Notes: a model not told the origin generated them from the letters alone. DNA of 51,810 bases from Lachnospiraceae bacterium (GCA_017408025.1 JAFQVJ010000058.1:1-51810); one strand, 5' to 3'; shown: positions 8,870 through 17,900, counted from the first letter of the stretch. Program-made: numbers and translations.

Positions 8870-9436
8870 ATGCTTATTGATTTACATCCACTTTTATCCC
8901 AAAAGGGTAAAGTAAAAGAAGTCGAAACTGAATTAGAGCTGGAGTCTTTTTCTACTAGAAAAGGTAGTTATCTGATTACTGATAAGCGACCACTTAAGTT
9001 TGTGTTTACAAACATGGGTGATGGAGTAGTCATGATAGAGTCGGTCATAGATATTGACTTATGTATTCCATGCGACAGATGTTTGGACGATGTTCGCACA
9101 AATATTATTATTCAGACTTCGAGAGAAGTAAACTTGGGCGAGACCGATTCTTCTGGTAGAGGTTCTTATGAAGATTCGATGCCAGATGTTGAAGATGATT
9201 CATTCCTTGATGAAGCAGATTTTATTGATGGAACTGAATTTGATACAACGAAGTTCGCTTACGGTGAGATTTTAGTGAATTTACCTATGAAGGTTCTTTG
9301 TAGCGAAAGCTGTAAAGGAATTTGTAATAGATGTGGCACAAATCTCAACCATGAAAGTTGTGGTTGTGATACCACAGAATTAGACCCAAGAATGGCGAAA
9401 GCCTTGGAGGTCTTTAACAACTTTAAGGAGGTGTAA
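8870..9436 (+). CDS. DUF177/YceD family large-subunit rRNA accumulation protein
   Basis: Homologues are needed for normal 23S rRNA levels and are almost always encoded just before rpmF. The 188-residue protein has the family's N-terminal beta region (GSYLITDKRPLKFVF), the central cysteine pair in CIPCDRC (about residues 65-71), an acidic stretch around 95-125, and a C-terminal Cys cluster (CSESCKGICNRCGTN, about 144-158) that could bind zinc. Its GAGAGG site fits the ATG, and rpmF begins 3 bases after its stop. The strong promoter at 8812 drives the pair. Family assignment is firm, molecular role less so. Confidence 0.87.
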   Translation: MLIDLHPLLSQKGKVKEVETELELESFSTRKGSYLITDKRPLKFVFTNMGDGVVMIESVIDIDLCIPCDRCLDDVRTNIIIQTSREVNLGETDSSGRGSYEDSMPDVEDDSFLDEADFIDGTEFDTTKFAYGEILVNLPMKVLCSESCKGICNRCGTNLNHESCGCDTTELDPRMAKALEVFNNFKEV

Positions 9437-9439
9437 ACC

Positions 9440-9619
9440 ATGTCTATTTGTCCAAAGAATAAAACTTCAAAAGCAAGAAGAGACAAGAGAAGAGCTAACT
9501 GGAAGATGACAGCTCCAAATCTTGTAAAGTGCTCAAAGTGCGGCGAGTTAATGATGCCTCATAGAGTATGTAAGGCTTGTGGAAGCTACAATAAGAAGGA
9601 GATCGTTACTGTAGATTAA
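9440..9619 (+). CDS. rpmF: 50S ribosomal protein L32
   Basis: A 59-residue ribosomal protein of the large subunit beginning MSICPKNKTSKARRDKRR, with the expected basic N-terminus and WKMTAPNLVKC. Two Cys pairs (CSKC at 31-34 and CKAC at 44-47) form the zinc ribbon of the Zn-binding L32 type. AAGGAGGTG precedes the ATG, overlapping the end of the DUF177 gene. An intrinsic terminator follows. Confidence 0.95.
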   Translation: MSICPKNKTSKARRDKRRANWKMTAPNLVKCSKCGELMMPHRVCKACGSYNKKEIVTVD

Positions 9620-9640
9620 TCTATAATAAGACGGTATCAA

Positions 9641-9670
9641 GGGACTATCAGTGATAGTCCTTTTTCTTTT
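9641..9670 (+). terminator. Intrinsic terminator after rpmF
   Basis: GGACTAT-CAGTG-ATAGTCC followed by TTTTTCTTTT. It separates the DUF177-rpmF unit from the plsX operon. Confidence 0.85.
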
Positions 9671-9686
9671 GGTAAAAAAAGTTTTT

Positions 9687-9722
9687 ATACTAGTTGATTT
9701 ATGGAAATATATCTAGTATAGT
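9687..9722 (+). promoter_or_regulatory. plsX operon promoter overlapped by an inverted repeat
   Basis: TTGATT (9694-9699), 17 bases, TATAGT (9717-9722). ATACTAG (9687-9693) and CTAGTAT (9713-9719) flank the -35 and enter the -10, a good position for a repressor. A fatty-acid regulator is plausible from the operon content but is inference. Confidence 0.65.
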
Positions 9723-9764
9723 ATCATTTGTGAGCCTTACAATATATCAATGGAGGTAGAGACA

Positions 9765-10781
9765 TTGAAAGAAAAAACTATCGTAGTAGTTGATGCTATG
9801 GGAGGAGACAATGCACCAGTTGAAATAATTAAAGGTGCAATAGAAGCTGTAAATGCTAACGGTGACGTTGCTATAAAGCTTGTAGGTATTGAAGAAAAAG
9901 TTAAGGAAGAACTTTCAAAGTATGAATACGACAGAGAAAGAGTGACAGTGGTGAATGCTACAGAGGTTATCGCTACAGAGGAACCACCAGTGAAGGCGAT
10001 AAAAACGAAGAAAGATTCTTCACTTGTGATTGCCATGAAGATGGTAAAGGATGGAGAGGCTGATGCCTTGGTAACAGCTGGTAGCACAGGTGCGACTCTT
10101 GTAGGAGGTCAGGTTATAGTAGGAAGAATCAAAGGTATAGAGAGACCACCTTTGGCACCGCTTCTTCCAACAAAAACAGGAAAGACACTTCTTGTTGACT
10201 GTGGAGCAAATGTTGATGCCAGACCAAGTCATCTTGTTCAGTTTGCCAAGATGGGTTCTATTTACATGGAAAACATTATGGGAATAGAGAAGCCAAGAGT
10301 AGCTATTGTCAACAATGGTGCAGAGGAAGAAAAGGGAAATGCACTTGTACATGAGACCTTTCCGTTGTTAAAAAACTGTCCAGATATTAATTTTATAGGA
10401 AGTATTGAAGCGCGAGAGATTCCTTCAGGTTATGCAGATGTAATTGTTTGTGATGCATTTGTTGGTAATGTGATTCTCAAATTATATGAGGGCCTTGGCA
10501 TAACACTTATATCAGAAGTGAAAAAAGGTATGATGACATCCCTTAGGAGTAAAATAGGTGCACTTCTTGTAAAACCTGCATTAAAGAAGACATTAAAGAG
10601 ATTTATGGACGATGAGCAGGGTGGAGCACCACTCCTTGGACTTAATGGTCTGGTTGTAAAGGCACATGGAAGCTCAAAAGCTGCTGATATTTCAAATGCT
10701 ATTATGCAGTGCATAAGATTCAAAGAACAGGGAATTAATGACAAGATAAGAGAAAACATTAATTTGCAGGAGAATGCATAA
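9765..10781 (+). CDS. plsX: Phosphate acyltransferase PlsX
   Basis: Makes acyl-phosphate from acyl-ACP for PlsY, the first step of phospholipid synthesis; peripheral on the membrane. The protein (338 residues from the chosen start) contains VVDAMGGDNAP near the N-terminus, ALVTAGSTGATLVGG and IVCDAFVGNVILK, all PlsX hallmarks. The in-frame ATG at 9750 lies inside the Shine-Dalgarno (ATGGAGGT), while the TTG at 9765 sits 7 bases after GGAGGT, so TTG is taken as the start. acpP follows, with rnc, smc and ftsY; its partner plsY is at 36275. An inverted repeat overlaps the promoter. Confidence 0.95.
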   Translation: MKEKTIVVVDAMGGDNAPVEIIKGAIEAVNANGDVAIKLVGIEEKVKEELSKYEYDRERVTVVNATEVIATEEPPVKAIKTKKDSSLVIAMKMVKDGEADALVTAGSTGATLVGGQVIVGRIKGIERPPLAPLLPTKTGKTLLVDCGANVDARPSHLVQFAKMGSIYMENIMGIEKPRVAIVNNGAEEEKGNALVHETFPLLKNCPDINFIGSIEAREIPSGYADVIVCDAFVGNVILKLYEGLGITLISEVKKGMMTSLRSKIGALLVKPALKKTLKRFMDDEQGGAPLLGLNGLVVKAHGSSKAADISNAIMQCIRFKEQGINDKIRENINLQENA

Positions 10782-10817
10782 AAAATATTCATTAAAAAAT
10801 AGAAAGGAAGTATTATC

Positions 10818-11048
10818 ATGGAATTCGAAAAGTTACAGAATATTATCGCAGAGGTATTAAACATTGAGGCATCAGAAATCACAATGGAGTCGACATTTGT
10901 TGATGATTTGGGAGCGGATTCACTTGATATTTTCCAGATTATCATGGGTATCGAGGAAGAGTTTGATATTGAGATTCCAAATGAGGCAGCTGAAAAAATC
11001 TCAACAGTTGCAGATGCTGTAGAGCAGGTTAAGAACGCTATTAACTAG
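10818..11048 (+). CDS. acpP: Acyl carrier protein
   Basis: A 76-residue acidic four-helix carrier of acyl chains in fatty acid and phospholipid synthesis. The phosphopantetheine site is the Ser of GADSLDIFQ (about residue 36), with the DLGADSLD motif intact. Sequence ends in [18 protein letters not shown] precedes the ATG. The position between plsX and rnc is the conserved Firmicute order. A hairpin at 11072 follows, which could attenuate transcription into rnc. Confidence 0.96.
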   Translation: MEFEKLQNIIAEVLNIEASEITMESTFVDDLGADSLDIFQIIMGIEEEFDIEIPNEAAEKISTVADAVEQVKNAIN

Positions 11049-11071
11049 TATATATTAAATATTGTATGCAG

Positions 11072-11102
11072 ATAAGAATGGGGTTCAGCACTCCATTCTT
11101 AT
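11072..11102 (+). terminator. Hairpin between acpP and rnc
   Basis: ATAAGAATGG and CCATTCTTAT pair perfectly over 10 bp with an 11-base loop. Only a short T stretch follows, so it may act as a leaky terminator or an RNase-processed stem rather than a full stop. Confidence 0.5.
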
Positions 11103-11156
11103 TTACATAAAAGAATAACAATAAATAGAGTGTAACGAAATTATACAGGAGGGTAA

Positions 11157-11849
11157 ATGAAGGAGATAGCATTAGAAAAACTGGAAAAAACCATCGGTTA
11201 TAGCTTTAATGATAAAAAGCTTCTCGAACTTGCCTTGACTCATAGCTCATATTCAAATGATAATAAGATGGGAAAGCTTAAGAATAATGAGCGACTTGAA
11301 TTTTTAGGTGATGCTGTATTGGAGCTTGTTTCCAGTGAATTTTTATTTCATGAGTACGGGGCAAAACCGGAGGGTGAATTGACGCGTCTTAGAGCTAGTC
11401 TAGTATGTGAGCCTACATTGGCAGAGACGGCAAGAACATTTCATCTGAATGACTATTTGAGACTGGGACATGGAGAGGAAAACACAGGTGGAAGATACAG
11501 AGATTCCATTATATCAGATGCGCTTGAGGCACTTATAGGTGCAATATATCTGGATGGTGGGTTTGCTAACGCAAAAGAGTTCATATTGAAATTTGTATTG
11601 AGTGATATAGAAAACAAACATCTCTTTTATGATAGCAAGACCATATTGCAGGAAATTGTGCAAAAACAATATAAAGAGCGTGTGGAGTATGTACTTGTAG
11701 GTGAGTCAGGACCAGACCACAACAAAACCTTTGAGGTTGAAGCTGTATTTAGAAAGGTAGTTATCGGCAGAGGAAAGGGAGCTACGAAAAAGAGGGCTGA
11801 ACAACAGGCAGCATATGAGGCTATTTTAGCCATAAAAAAAGAAAAGTAA
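11157..11849 (+). CDS. rnc: Ribonuclease III
   Basis: Cleaves double-stranded RNA, including rRNA precursors; cytoplasmic. The 230-residue protein has the signature NERLEFLGDAVLELV (about residues 44-58) with the catalytic Glu45 and Asp52, the second acidic motif SDALEALIGAIYLDGG (about 118-134), and a C-terminal dsRNA-binding domain (about 160-228) ending in GKGATKKRAEQQAA. GGAGGGTAA precedes the ATG. smc follows 34 bases downstream, the usual order. Confidence 0.97.
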   Translation: MKEIALEKLEKTIGYSFNDKKLLELALTHSSYSNDNKMGKLKNNERLEFLGDAVLELVSSEFLFHEYGAKPEGELTRLRASLVCEPTLAETARTFHLNDYLRLGHGEENTGGRYRDSIISDALEALIGAIYLDGGFANAKEFILKFVLSDIENKHLFYDSKTILQEIVQKQYKERVEYVLVGESGPDHNKTFEVEAVFRKVVIGRGKGATKKRAEQQAAYEAILAIKKEK

Positions 11850-11883
11850 ATTTAACTTATAGAATTAGGATGGTTAACAATAC

Positions 11884-14800
11884 ATGTATTTAAAAAGTAT
11901 AGAGGTACAGGGGTTCAAATCCTTTGCCAACAAGATAAAGTTTGATTTTCATAATGGTATAACAGGAATAGTTGGACCTAATGGAAGTGGTAAGAGCAAT
12001 GTAGCAGATGCGGTTCGCTGGGTTTTAGGCGAACAGCGTATAAAACAGCTCCGTGGTGGAAAGATGGAGGATGTCATATTTGCAGGTACAGAAAATCGTA
12101 AACCACTTGGATTTGCTTACGTTGCCATAACTTTAGACAATTCAGATCATCAGTTGTCCATTGAGTATGATGAAGTAACCGTATCAAGAAGACTTTTCCG
12201 TTCAGGAGAAAGTGAATATATGATTAACGGTTCTGTTTGTCGATTAAAGGATATTAATGAATTATTCTATGACACAGGTATCGGTAAAGAAGGATATTCT
12301 ATCATCGGACAGGGTCAGATTGACAAAATTCTTAGTGGTAAGCCGGAGGAGCGTAGGGAGCTCTTTGACGAGGCTGCTGGTATCGTTAAGTTTAAGAGAA
12401 GAAAGGCGGAGGCAGTAAAGAAACTTGAGAATGAAAAAGATAATCTCACGCGTGTTATTGACATTCTCTCAGAGTTGGAAAGACAGATAAAGCCTTTGGA
12501 GAGACAGTCTGAAACAGCAAGAAAATACTTGAAACTGAAAGAGGAATTGAAGACATATGATATCAATATGTTCCTTCTTGAAATAACGCAGATTAGAGCT
12601 TCTTTAAGGGAAATCGAGGAAAAATTTAATATAGCCACATCTGAAATCCAGGAAAAGCGTAAGAATCTTGAAGATATCAAGAATCAGTATGAGGTACTTG
12701 ATCAGATTATTGACGAGATGAATACAAGGATTGAGGATAAAAAGAATAATTTAAACCAGACAAATATTGCAATTGAGAAATTTGATGGTGATATAAAGGT
12801 GTTAAATGAGCAGATTAATTCTGCAAAGATAAATGACGAGCATCTTCGTAACCGTATGGAATCTATCCAACAGGACATGGAGGGGCATAATAGGGAGAAG
12901 GAGCGTCTCATACAGGAGAAAAAAGAAATTGATGACAATCTGCAGGCTGCCACGAAGGTACAAAGTGAAGCTGACAGCAAGGTGGCTGCTATAACGGCAC
13001 GCATTAATGAAATTCTTGATGAGATTGAGAAGGCTAAGTCGGAGATTATTGATCTCCTCAATGAAAAGTCAGGTGTCATGGCGAAGATTCAGCGTTACGA
13101 TACAATGCTTGAGCAGATAAATATTAGAAAAGCTGAGTTAAGCCAGAAACTTTTAAAGTCACAAAGTGACAAAGAAGCGCAGGATAAGATAATTGAAGAG
13201 CTTGAAGAGGAAATGAAGAAGGTCAATGACGAAATTATAAAGTTTAGTAGTCAGGCAGAGGAACTTGAAAATAGACTTTCAAATATAAATGAAGAGTCTT
13301 CAAGAATCGCAAAAGAACGCGATGAAAAGCAACGTCGTTATCATCAGATAAGTTCAAACCTTGAGGCTCTTCGTAACATGACAGAGCGTTACGAGGGATA
13401 TGGAAATTCCATTAAAAAGATAATGGAACTTAAAGAAACCAAAAGGGGTATTGTAGGTGTTGTAGCTGATATTATCAAGGTTGAAAAGCGGTATGAAACT
13501 GCTATTGAGACAGCTCTTGGTGGTAATATCCAGAATGTTGTTACAGACACAGAAACGACAGCAAAGGATGCCATTGAATTCCTTAAGAAAGGGAAATTTG
13601 GTAGAGCTACATTTCTTCCACTTAGCAGTATTGCAAATAAAACAGGCTTTACAAATGAAAGAGTTCTTGACGAAAAGGGTGTCATAGGCCTTGCTTGTGA
13701 TCTTGTGCAGATTCGTAAGGAATGGGAGAATATAGCTAAATATCTTCTTGGACGTATTGTGGTTGTGGACACAATAGATAATGCGCTGCTCATAGCAAGA
13801 AAATACAATTATACACTTAGAATTGTTACACTTGAAGGTGAATTGCTCAATGCAGGTGGTTCATTATCAGGTGGCGCATTTAAGAACAATTCAAATCTTC
13901 TTGGCCGTAGAAGAGAAATAGAAGAACTGGAGAAATCATTAGAATCTATAAAGGATGAAAATAAGGCTATTCAGGAGAAGCTTGCTTCAAATGAGACAGA
14001 GTCGAGAGCTGTTAATGAAGAACTTGAAAAGCTTAAACTTGTATTGAATGAGCAGTACATCTTACAGAATACTGTTAAGATGAATATGAACAAGGCTGGG
14101 GAGAAAAAGCAGGAGTTAAATGACAGCTTTAATGATTTCAATAAAGAGAGTGCAGAAATCTCTAATCAGATTACCGATATTAAGTCAAATTATGATACAC
14201 TTAACAGTGAACTTCTCACATTTGATGAGAAGAATAAGCAAATAGAGTTAAGAATTGCGCAACTGAATGAGTCGGTAGAAAAGGAAAGGGCTCTTGAAGC
14301 AGAAGAGATAGGCAAGAATCAGCAGATGAAGCTTGATTATTCAAACCTTAAGCAGAAATTGGAATTTATCAGAGAGAATACAGCGAGACTCGATTCTGAA
14401 AATCAAAAACTCTCTGAAGAAATGGCTCAGATAAAGAGCAGTGCTGAGAGCGCAGCTGTTGAGATGATTCAGAAGGTTAAGGAAATCGAGAATATCGAGA
14501 ATTCCATGAAGGAAGCAAAGGCAAAGAAGGAGATTCTTGATGTGGAAGTTAAGGAGCTCATTGAAGAAAAGGATGCACAGACAAGAGAGCATAAAGATTT
14601 CATTACACAGCGTGAGGAGATCTCTAATCATATAAGTGAGCTTGATAAGGAAATTATTCGTCTTACGAACCAGAAAGAAAAACTGGAAGAGACAAATGAA
14701 AAGCAGGTTAACTATATGTGGGATGAGTATGAGATGACATATAGCGAAGCGCTTGCTTTAAAGAATGATGAATATGACAATTTATCCGCATTAAAGAAAA

Positions 14801-15459
14801 ACAGTGCAGCATTGAAGAGTGAAATAAAGGCTCTAGGTGATGTAAATGTAAATTCTATAGAGGAATACAAGTCAGTATCGGAGAGATACACATTCTTAAA
14901 GACTCAGCATGACGACCTGGTTGTGGCTGCGGAGAACCTTGAAAAGATAATAGAAGAGCTGGATACTGGTATGAGAAATCAGTTTACTGAAAAATTTGCG
15001 GAGATTAGAACTGAATTTGACGCGGTATTTAAAGAGCTTTTTGGTGGAGGAAAGGGTACAATTAAGCTTAACGAGGATATGGATATTCTTGAGGCTGATA
15101 TAAGTATTATTTCACAGCCACCGGGAAAGAAACTACAAAATATGATGCAGTTATCTGGTGGCGAGAAAGCACTTACAGCAATTGCATTGTTATTTGCTAT
15201 TCAGAACCTTAAACCATCTCCATTCTGTCTCCTTGATGAGATTGAGGCGGCACTTGACGATTCGAACGTAGTTCGTTTTGCGGGATATTTACATAAACTG
15301 ACTGACCATACTCAGTTTATTGTTATAACACATAGACGTGGCACAATGGCTGCAGCTGACAGACTTTATGGTATAACTATGCAGGAGAAGGGTGTATCCA
15401 CACTTGTCTCTGTAAATCTGTTGGAAGCAGAACTAGAGTCAGAACAGAATTCCGATTAG
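11884..15459 (+). CDS. smc: Chromosome segregation protein SMC
   Basis: The 1191-residue ATPase forms a V-shaped dimer that, with ScpA/ScpB, organises the chromosome. Walker A is GPNGSGKSN (31-39). Long coiled coils run about 165-500 and 680-1010 around a hinge near 510-640 that contains the GG.IQNVV and GGSLSGGAF motifs. The C-terminal head carries the signature LSGGEKALTAIALLFA and Walker B CLLDEIEAALDD. The length is normal and no frameshift is visible. The final codons CAG AAT TCC GAT TAG are themselves the left half of the repeat hairpin at 15445-15467, so the last residues (QNSD) are encoded by the repeat element. Confidence 0.97.
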   Translation: MYLKSIEVQGFKSFANKIKFDFHNGITGIVGPNGSGKSNVADAVRWVLGEQRIKQLRGGKMEDVIFAGTENRKPLGFAYVAITLDNSDHQLSIEYDEVTVSRRLFRSGESEYMINGSVCRLKDINELFYDTGIGKEGYSIIGQGQIDKILSGKPEERRELFDEAAGIVKFKRRKAEAVKKLENEKDNLTRVIDILSELERQIKPLERQSETARKYLKLKEELKTYDINMFLLEITQIRASLREIEEKFNIATSEIQEKRKNLEDIKNQYEVLDQIIDEMNTRIEDKKNNLNQTNIAIEKFDGDIKVLNEQINSAKINDEHLRNRMESIQQDMEGHNREKERLIQEKKEIDDNLQAATKVQSEADSKVAAITARINEILDEIEKAKSEIIDLLNEKSGVMAKIQRYDTMLEQINIRKAELSQKLLKSQSDKEAQDKIIEELEEEMKKVNDEIIKFSSQAEELENRLSNINEESSRIAKERDEKQRRYHQISSNLEALRNMTERYEGYGNSIKKIMELKETKRGIVGVVADIIKVEKRYETAIETALGGNIQNVVTDTETTAKDAIEFLKKGKFGRATFLPLSSIANKTGFTNERVLDEKGVIGLACDLVQIRKEWENIAKYLLGRIVVVDTIDNALLIARKYNYTLRIVTLEGELLNAGGSLSGGAFKNNSNLLGRRREIEELEKSLESIKDENKAIQEKLASNETESRAVNEELEKLKLVLNEQYILQNTVKMNMNKAGEKKQELNDSFNDFNKESAEISNQITDIKSNYDTLNSELLTFDEKNKQIELRIAQLNESVEKERALEAEEIGKNQQMKLDYSNLKQKLEFIRENTARLDSENQKLSEEMAQIKSSAESAAVEMIQKVKEIENIENSMKEAKAKKEILDVEVKELIEEKDAQTREHKDFITQREEISNHISELDKEIIRLTNQKEKLEETNEKQVNYMWDEYEMTYSEALALKNDEYDNLSALKKNSAALKSEIKALGDVNVNSIEEYKSVSERYTFLKTQHDDLVVAAENLEKIIEELDTGMRNQFTEKFAEIRTEFDAVFKELFGGGKGTIKLNEDMDILEADISIISQPPGKKLQNMMQLSGGEKALTAIALLFAIQNLKPSPFCLLDEIEAALDDSNVVRFAGYLHKLTDHTQFIVITHRRGTMAAADRLYGITMQEKGVSTLVSVNLLEAELESEQNSD

Positions 15460-15539
15460 GAATTCTGCGGAATAACGTAAAAAATGAGAAAGAATAACGG
15501 AGTCAAGACCAGAATTCCCATTAGGAATTCTGAAAAAAA
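15441..15539 (+). repeat. Double-hairpin repeat element overlapping the smc stop codon
   Basis: Two near-identical perfect hairpins: CAGAATTCC-GATTA-GGAATTCTG (15445-15467, containing smc's TAG) and CAGAATTCC-CATTA-GGAATTCTG (15510-15532). Similarity extends upstream (GAGTCAGAA versus GAGTCAAGACC). The element ends TGAAAAAAA, as does the element after pta, and the unit spacing (65) matches that one (66). Confidence 0.7.
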
Positions 15540-15565
15540 GTAAAATTAGAGAAGGAAGGAATAAA

Positions 15566-16504
15566 ATGAGCGAAGAGAAGAAAGGTTTTTTTAAGCGCCT
15601 TGTAAGTGGCTTAGCCAAGACAAGAGACAATATCGTATCTGGTTTCGAGAGCATATTCTCAGCATTCTCATCAATTGATGATGATTTCTATGAAGAGCTT
15701 GAAGAGATTTTGATTATGGGTGATATAGGTGTCGCTACTACAGAGAAAATCATAGATGATTTGAAGGCAAAAGTGAAAGAGCAAAAGATAAAAGAGCCGA
15801 CAGAGTGTAAACAACTTCTTATGGACTCTATTAAAGAGCAGATGAACCTTGGTGAGACGGCTTATGAATACGAAGATAAGACAAGTGTGCTCCTTGTCAT
15901 AGGTGTCAATGGTGTAGGTAAAACTACATCTATTGGAAAACTTGCCGGACAGTTCAAAACACAGGGGAAAAAGGTTGTTTTAGCTGCGGCTGACACATTC
16001 CGTGCAGCAGCTATAGAGCAATTGACAGAATGGGCTAACCGTTCTGGTGCAGATATTATAGCTAGCAAAGAGGGAGCTGATCCAGCCTCAGTTATATTTG
16101 ATGCTGCACAGGCAGCTAAGGCAAGAAAGGCAGATTTGTTAATATGCGACACAGCAGGAAGACTTCATAATAAGAAGAACCTAATGGAGGAGCTTAAGAA
16201 GATTAATAGAATACTGGATAAGGAGTATCCGGAGGCATATCGTGAGAATCTTATAGTTCTTGACGCTACTACAGGTCAGAATGCACTTGTACAGGCAAAG
16301 CAGTTTATGGAGGCAGCTGACATTACAGGTATTATTCTTACAAAGATGGATGGAACAGCCAAGGGTGGTATAGCAGTCGCGATTCAGTCAGAGCTTGGAA
16401 TACCAGTTAAGTATATTGGCGTAGGTGAGCATATTGAGGATTTGCAGAAGTTTGATTCAGACACATTTGTAAATGCACTTTTTAATGTAGAGAAAGAAGG
16501 ATAA
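15566..16504 (+). CDS. ftsY: Signal recognition particle receptor FtsY
   Basis: SRP receptor GTPase that docks Ffh-ribosome complexes at the membrane. The 312-residue protein has a short acidic/helical N domain, P-loop GVNGVGKTT (113-121), the DTFRAAAIEQL block, DTAGR (about 195-199) and TKMDGTAKGG. It is the short Firmicute form without a long acidic A domain. GAAGGAAGGA precedes the ATG. ilvA starts 5 bases after its stop, suggesting cotranscription. Ffh is encoded at 20928 in a separate unit. Confidence 0.97.
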   Translation: MSEEKKGFFKRLVSGLAKTRDNIVSGFESIFSAFSSIDDDFYEELEEILIMGDIGVATTEKIIDDLKAKVKEQKIKEPTECKQLLMDSIKEQMNLGETAYEYEDKTSVLLVIGVNGVGKTTSIGKLAGQFKTQGKKVVLAAADTFRAAAIEQLTEWANRSGADIIASKEGADPASVIFDAAQAAKARKADLLICDTAGRLHNKKNLMEELKKINRILDKEYPEAYRENLIVLDATTGQNALVQAKQFMEAADITGIILTKMDGTAKGGIAVAIQSELGIPVKYIGVGEHIEDLQKFDSDTFVNALFNVEKEG

Positions 16505-16509
16505 AAACC

Positions 16510-17730
16510 ATGATTAAAGAATTATCTCTTGAAAAATTTAAGGAAGCAGCACAGATTGTAAAAAATGTTACAGTCCCAACAAATCTTGTTTACAGTGATT
16601 ATTTTTCTAAGCAGACAGGAAATAAGGTATATATAAAGCCTGAAAATCTTCAGTCTACGGGTGCCTATAAGGTGAGAGGAGCGTATTATAAGATAAGTCA
16701 GCTTTCAGAGGAAGAGAGAGCAAAGGGTCTTATAACTGCTTCAGCTGGAAATCACGCACAGGGTGTTGCAAACGCAGCAAAGATATATGGTGTAAAAGCA
16801 ACTATTGCTATGCCTAAAGGAACACCACTCATTAAGGTTAATCGTACGAAGAGCTATGGTGCAGAGGTTGTTTTACATGGAAATGTTTATGATGAGGCAT
16901 GTGAAGAAGCATTGCGTCTCGCAAAGGAGCATGGTTATACTTTTGTTCATCCGTTTGATGACCTTGAGGTTGCTACAGGACAGGCGTCAGTGGCTATGGA
17001 AATCTTCGATGAGCTTCCAGATGTGGATTGTATTTTGGTACCAATTGGTGGTGGCGGTCTTGCAAGCGGTGTTGCAACCCTTGCAAAAATGCTTAATCCA
17101 AAAGTGAGAGTGATTGGTGTGGAGCCGTCAGGCGCAAACTGCATGCAGGCGTCTGTTAAGGAAGGTCATGTAATTTCTCTCTCAAGTGCAGTTACAATTG
17201 CTGATGGTACAGCGGTTAAGACACCAGGAACAGTTATTTTTCCATATATCCAGAAGTATGTGGATGAGATTATTACAGTTGATGACAGTGATCTTATTGA
17301 TGCATTCCTTGATATGGTCGAGAATCATAAGATGGTATGCGAGGGCTCAGGTCTTCTCACAATTGCGGCTTTGAAACAGCTTGAGTGTTGGGATAAGAAG
17401 ATTGTATCAATCATAAGTGGTGGAAATATTGATATTATCACAATGTCATCTATTCTTCAGCACGGACTTATCCAGAGAGGAAGAATTTTCACAGTTTCAG
17501 TACTTCTTCCAGACAAGCCAGATCAGCTTGAGGGTGTATCAAAGCTTATTGCAGAACAGCAGGGCAATGTAGTTAAGCTTGAGCATAATCAGTTCGTAAG
17601 TATTAACAGAAATGCAGAGGTTGAGCTTAGAATTACACTTGAGACATTTGGCGAAGAGCATAAACAGACAATAGTTGAAGCACTTGATAAGGCAGGATAT
17701 AAGCCAAAGATTGTTAGAACTACTTTATAG
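16510..17730 (+). CDS. ilvA: Threonine ammonia-lyase (threonine dehydratase) with ACT domain
   Basis: PLP enzyme that converts threonine to 2-oxobutanoate and ammonia. The 406-residue protein has the PLP-lysine motif QSTGAYKVRGAYYK (about residues 48-61), the SAGNHAQGVA loop, the glycine-rich phosphate loop GGGGLASGVA (about 179-188), and a C-terminal ACT domain (from about 325, RGRIFTVSVLLPDKPDQLEGV). The single ACT domain and length resemble the TdcB/IlvA-like clostridial form, so it may serve isoleucine synthesis or catabolism. It follows ftsY by 5 bases, an unexpected partner. A strong terminator ends the operon. Confidence 0.92.
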   Translation: MIKELSLEKFKEAAQIVKNVTVPTNLVYSDYFSKQTGNKVYIKPENLQSTGAYKVRGAYYKISQLSEEERAKGLITASAGNHAQGVANAAKIYGVKATIAMPKGTPLIKVNRTKSYGAEVVLHGNVYDEACEEALRLAKEHGYTFVHPFDDLEVATGQASVAMEIFDELPDVDCILVPIGGGGLASGVATLAKMLNPKVRVIGVEPSGANCMQASVKEGHVISLSSAVTIADGTAVKTPGTVIFPYIQKYVDEIITVDDSDLIDAFLDMVENHKMVCEGSGLLTIAALKQLECWDKKIVSIISGGNIDIITMSSILQHGLIQRGRIFTVSVLLPDKPDQLEGVSKLIAEQQGNVVKLEHNQFVSINRNAEVELRITLETFGEEHKQTIVEALDKAGYKPKIVRTTL

Positions 17731-17742
17731 AATATAGATTAA

Positions 17743-17778
17743 AGCTGATTAGGTGAAGAGAACCTAGTTGGCTTTTTT
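17743..17778 (+). terminator. Intrinsic terminator after ilvA
   Basis: AGCTGATTAGGT pairs with ACCTAGTTGGCT over 12 bp (including G-T pairs) and is followed by a T run. It probably ends the plsX-to-ilvA transcript. Confidence 0.85.
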
Positions 17779-17788
17779 CTTTAAAGAA

Positions 17789-17817
17789 TTGTAAATTTTG
17801 CAATTATATGTTATAAT
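17789..17817 (+). promoter_or_regulatory. Promoter for the PhoH-family gene
   Basis: TTGTAA (17789-17794), 17 bases, TATAAT (17812-17817). Transcription would start about 75 bases before the GTCGACAACT leader and the ATG at 17901. Confidence 0.65.
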
Positions 17818-17900
17818 AAGGTCAAGTTTAGACAGTGTTATAGATAAAAGTAAATAATGCGTACTAATTTTTTAGCAACAGGGACAGGAGGTCGACAACT

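Noticed and set aside
11905-11930. GGGGTTCAAATCC, resembling a tRNA T-arm
   Set aside because: It lies in the first codons of smc (VQGFKSF); no acceptor stem, D-arm or anticodon arm is found around it.
12600-14900. Internal repeats in smc suggesting a duplicated segment
   Set aside because: They are the Glu/Lys/Leu-rich periodic sequence expected for the two coiled-coil arms.
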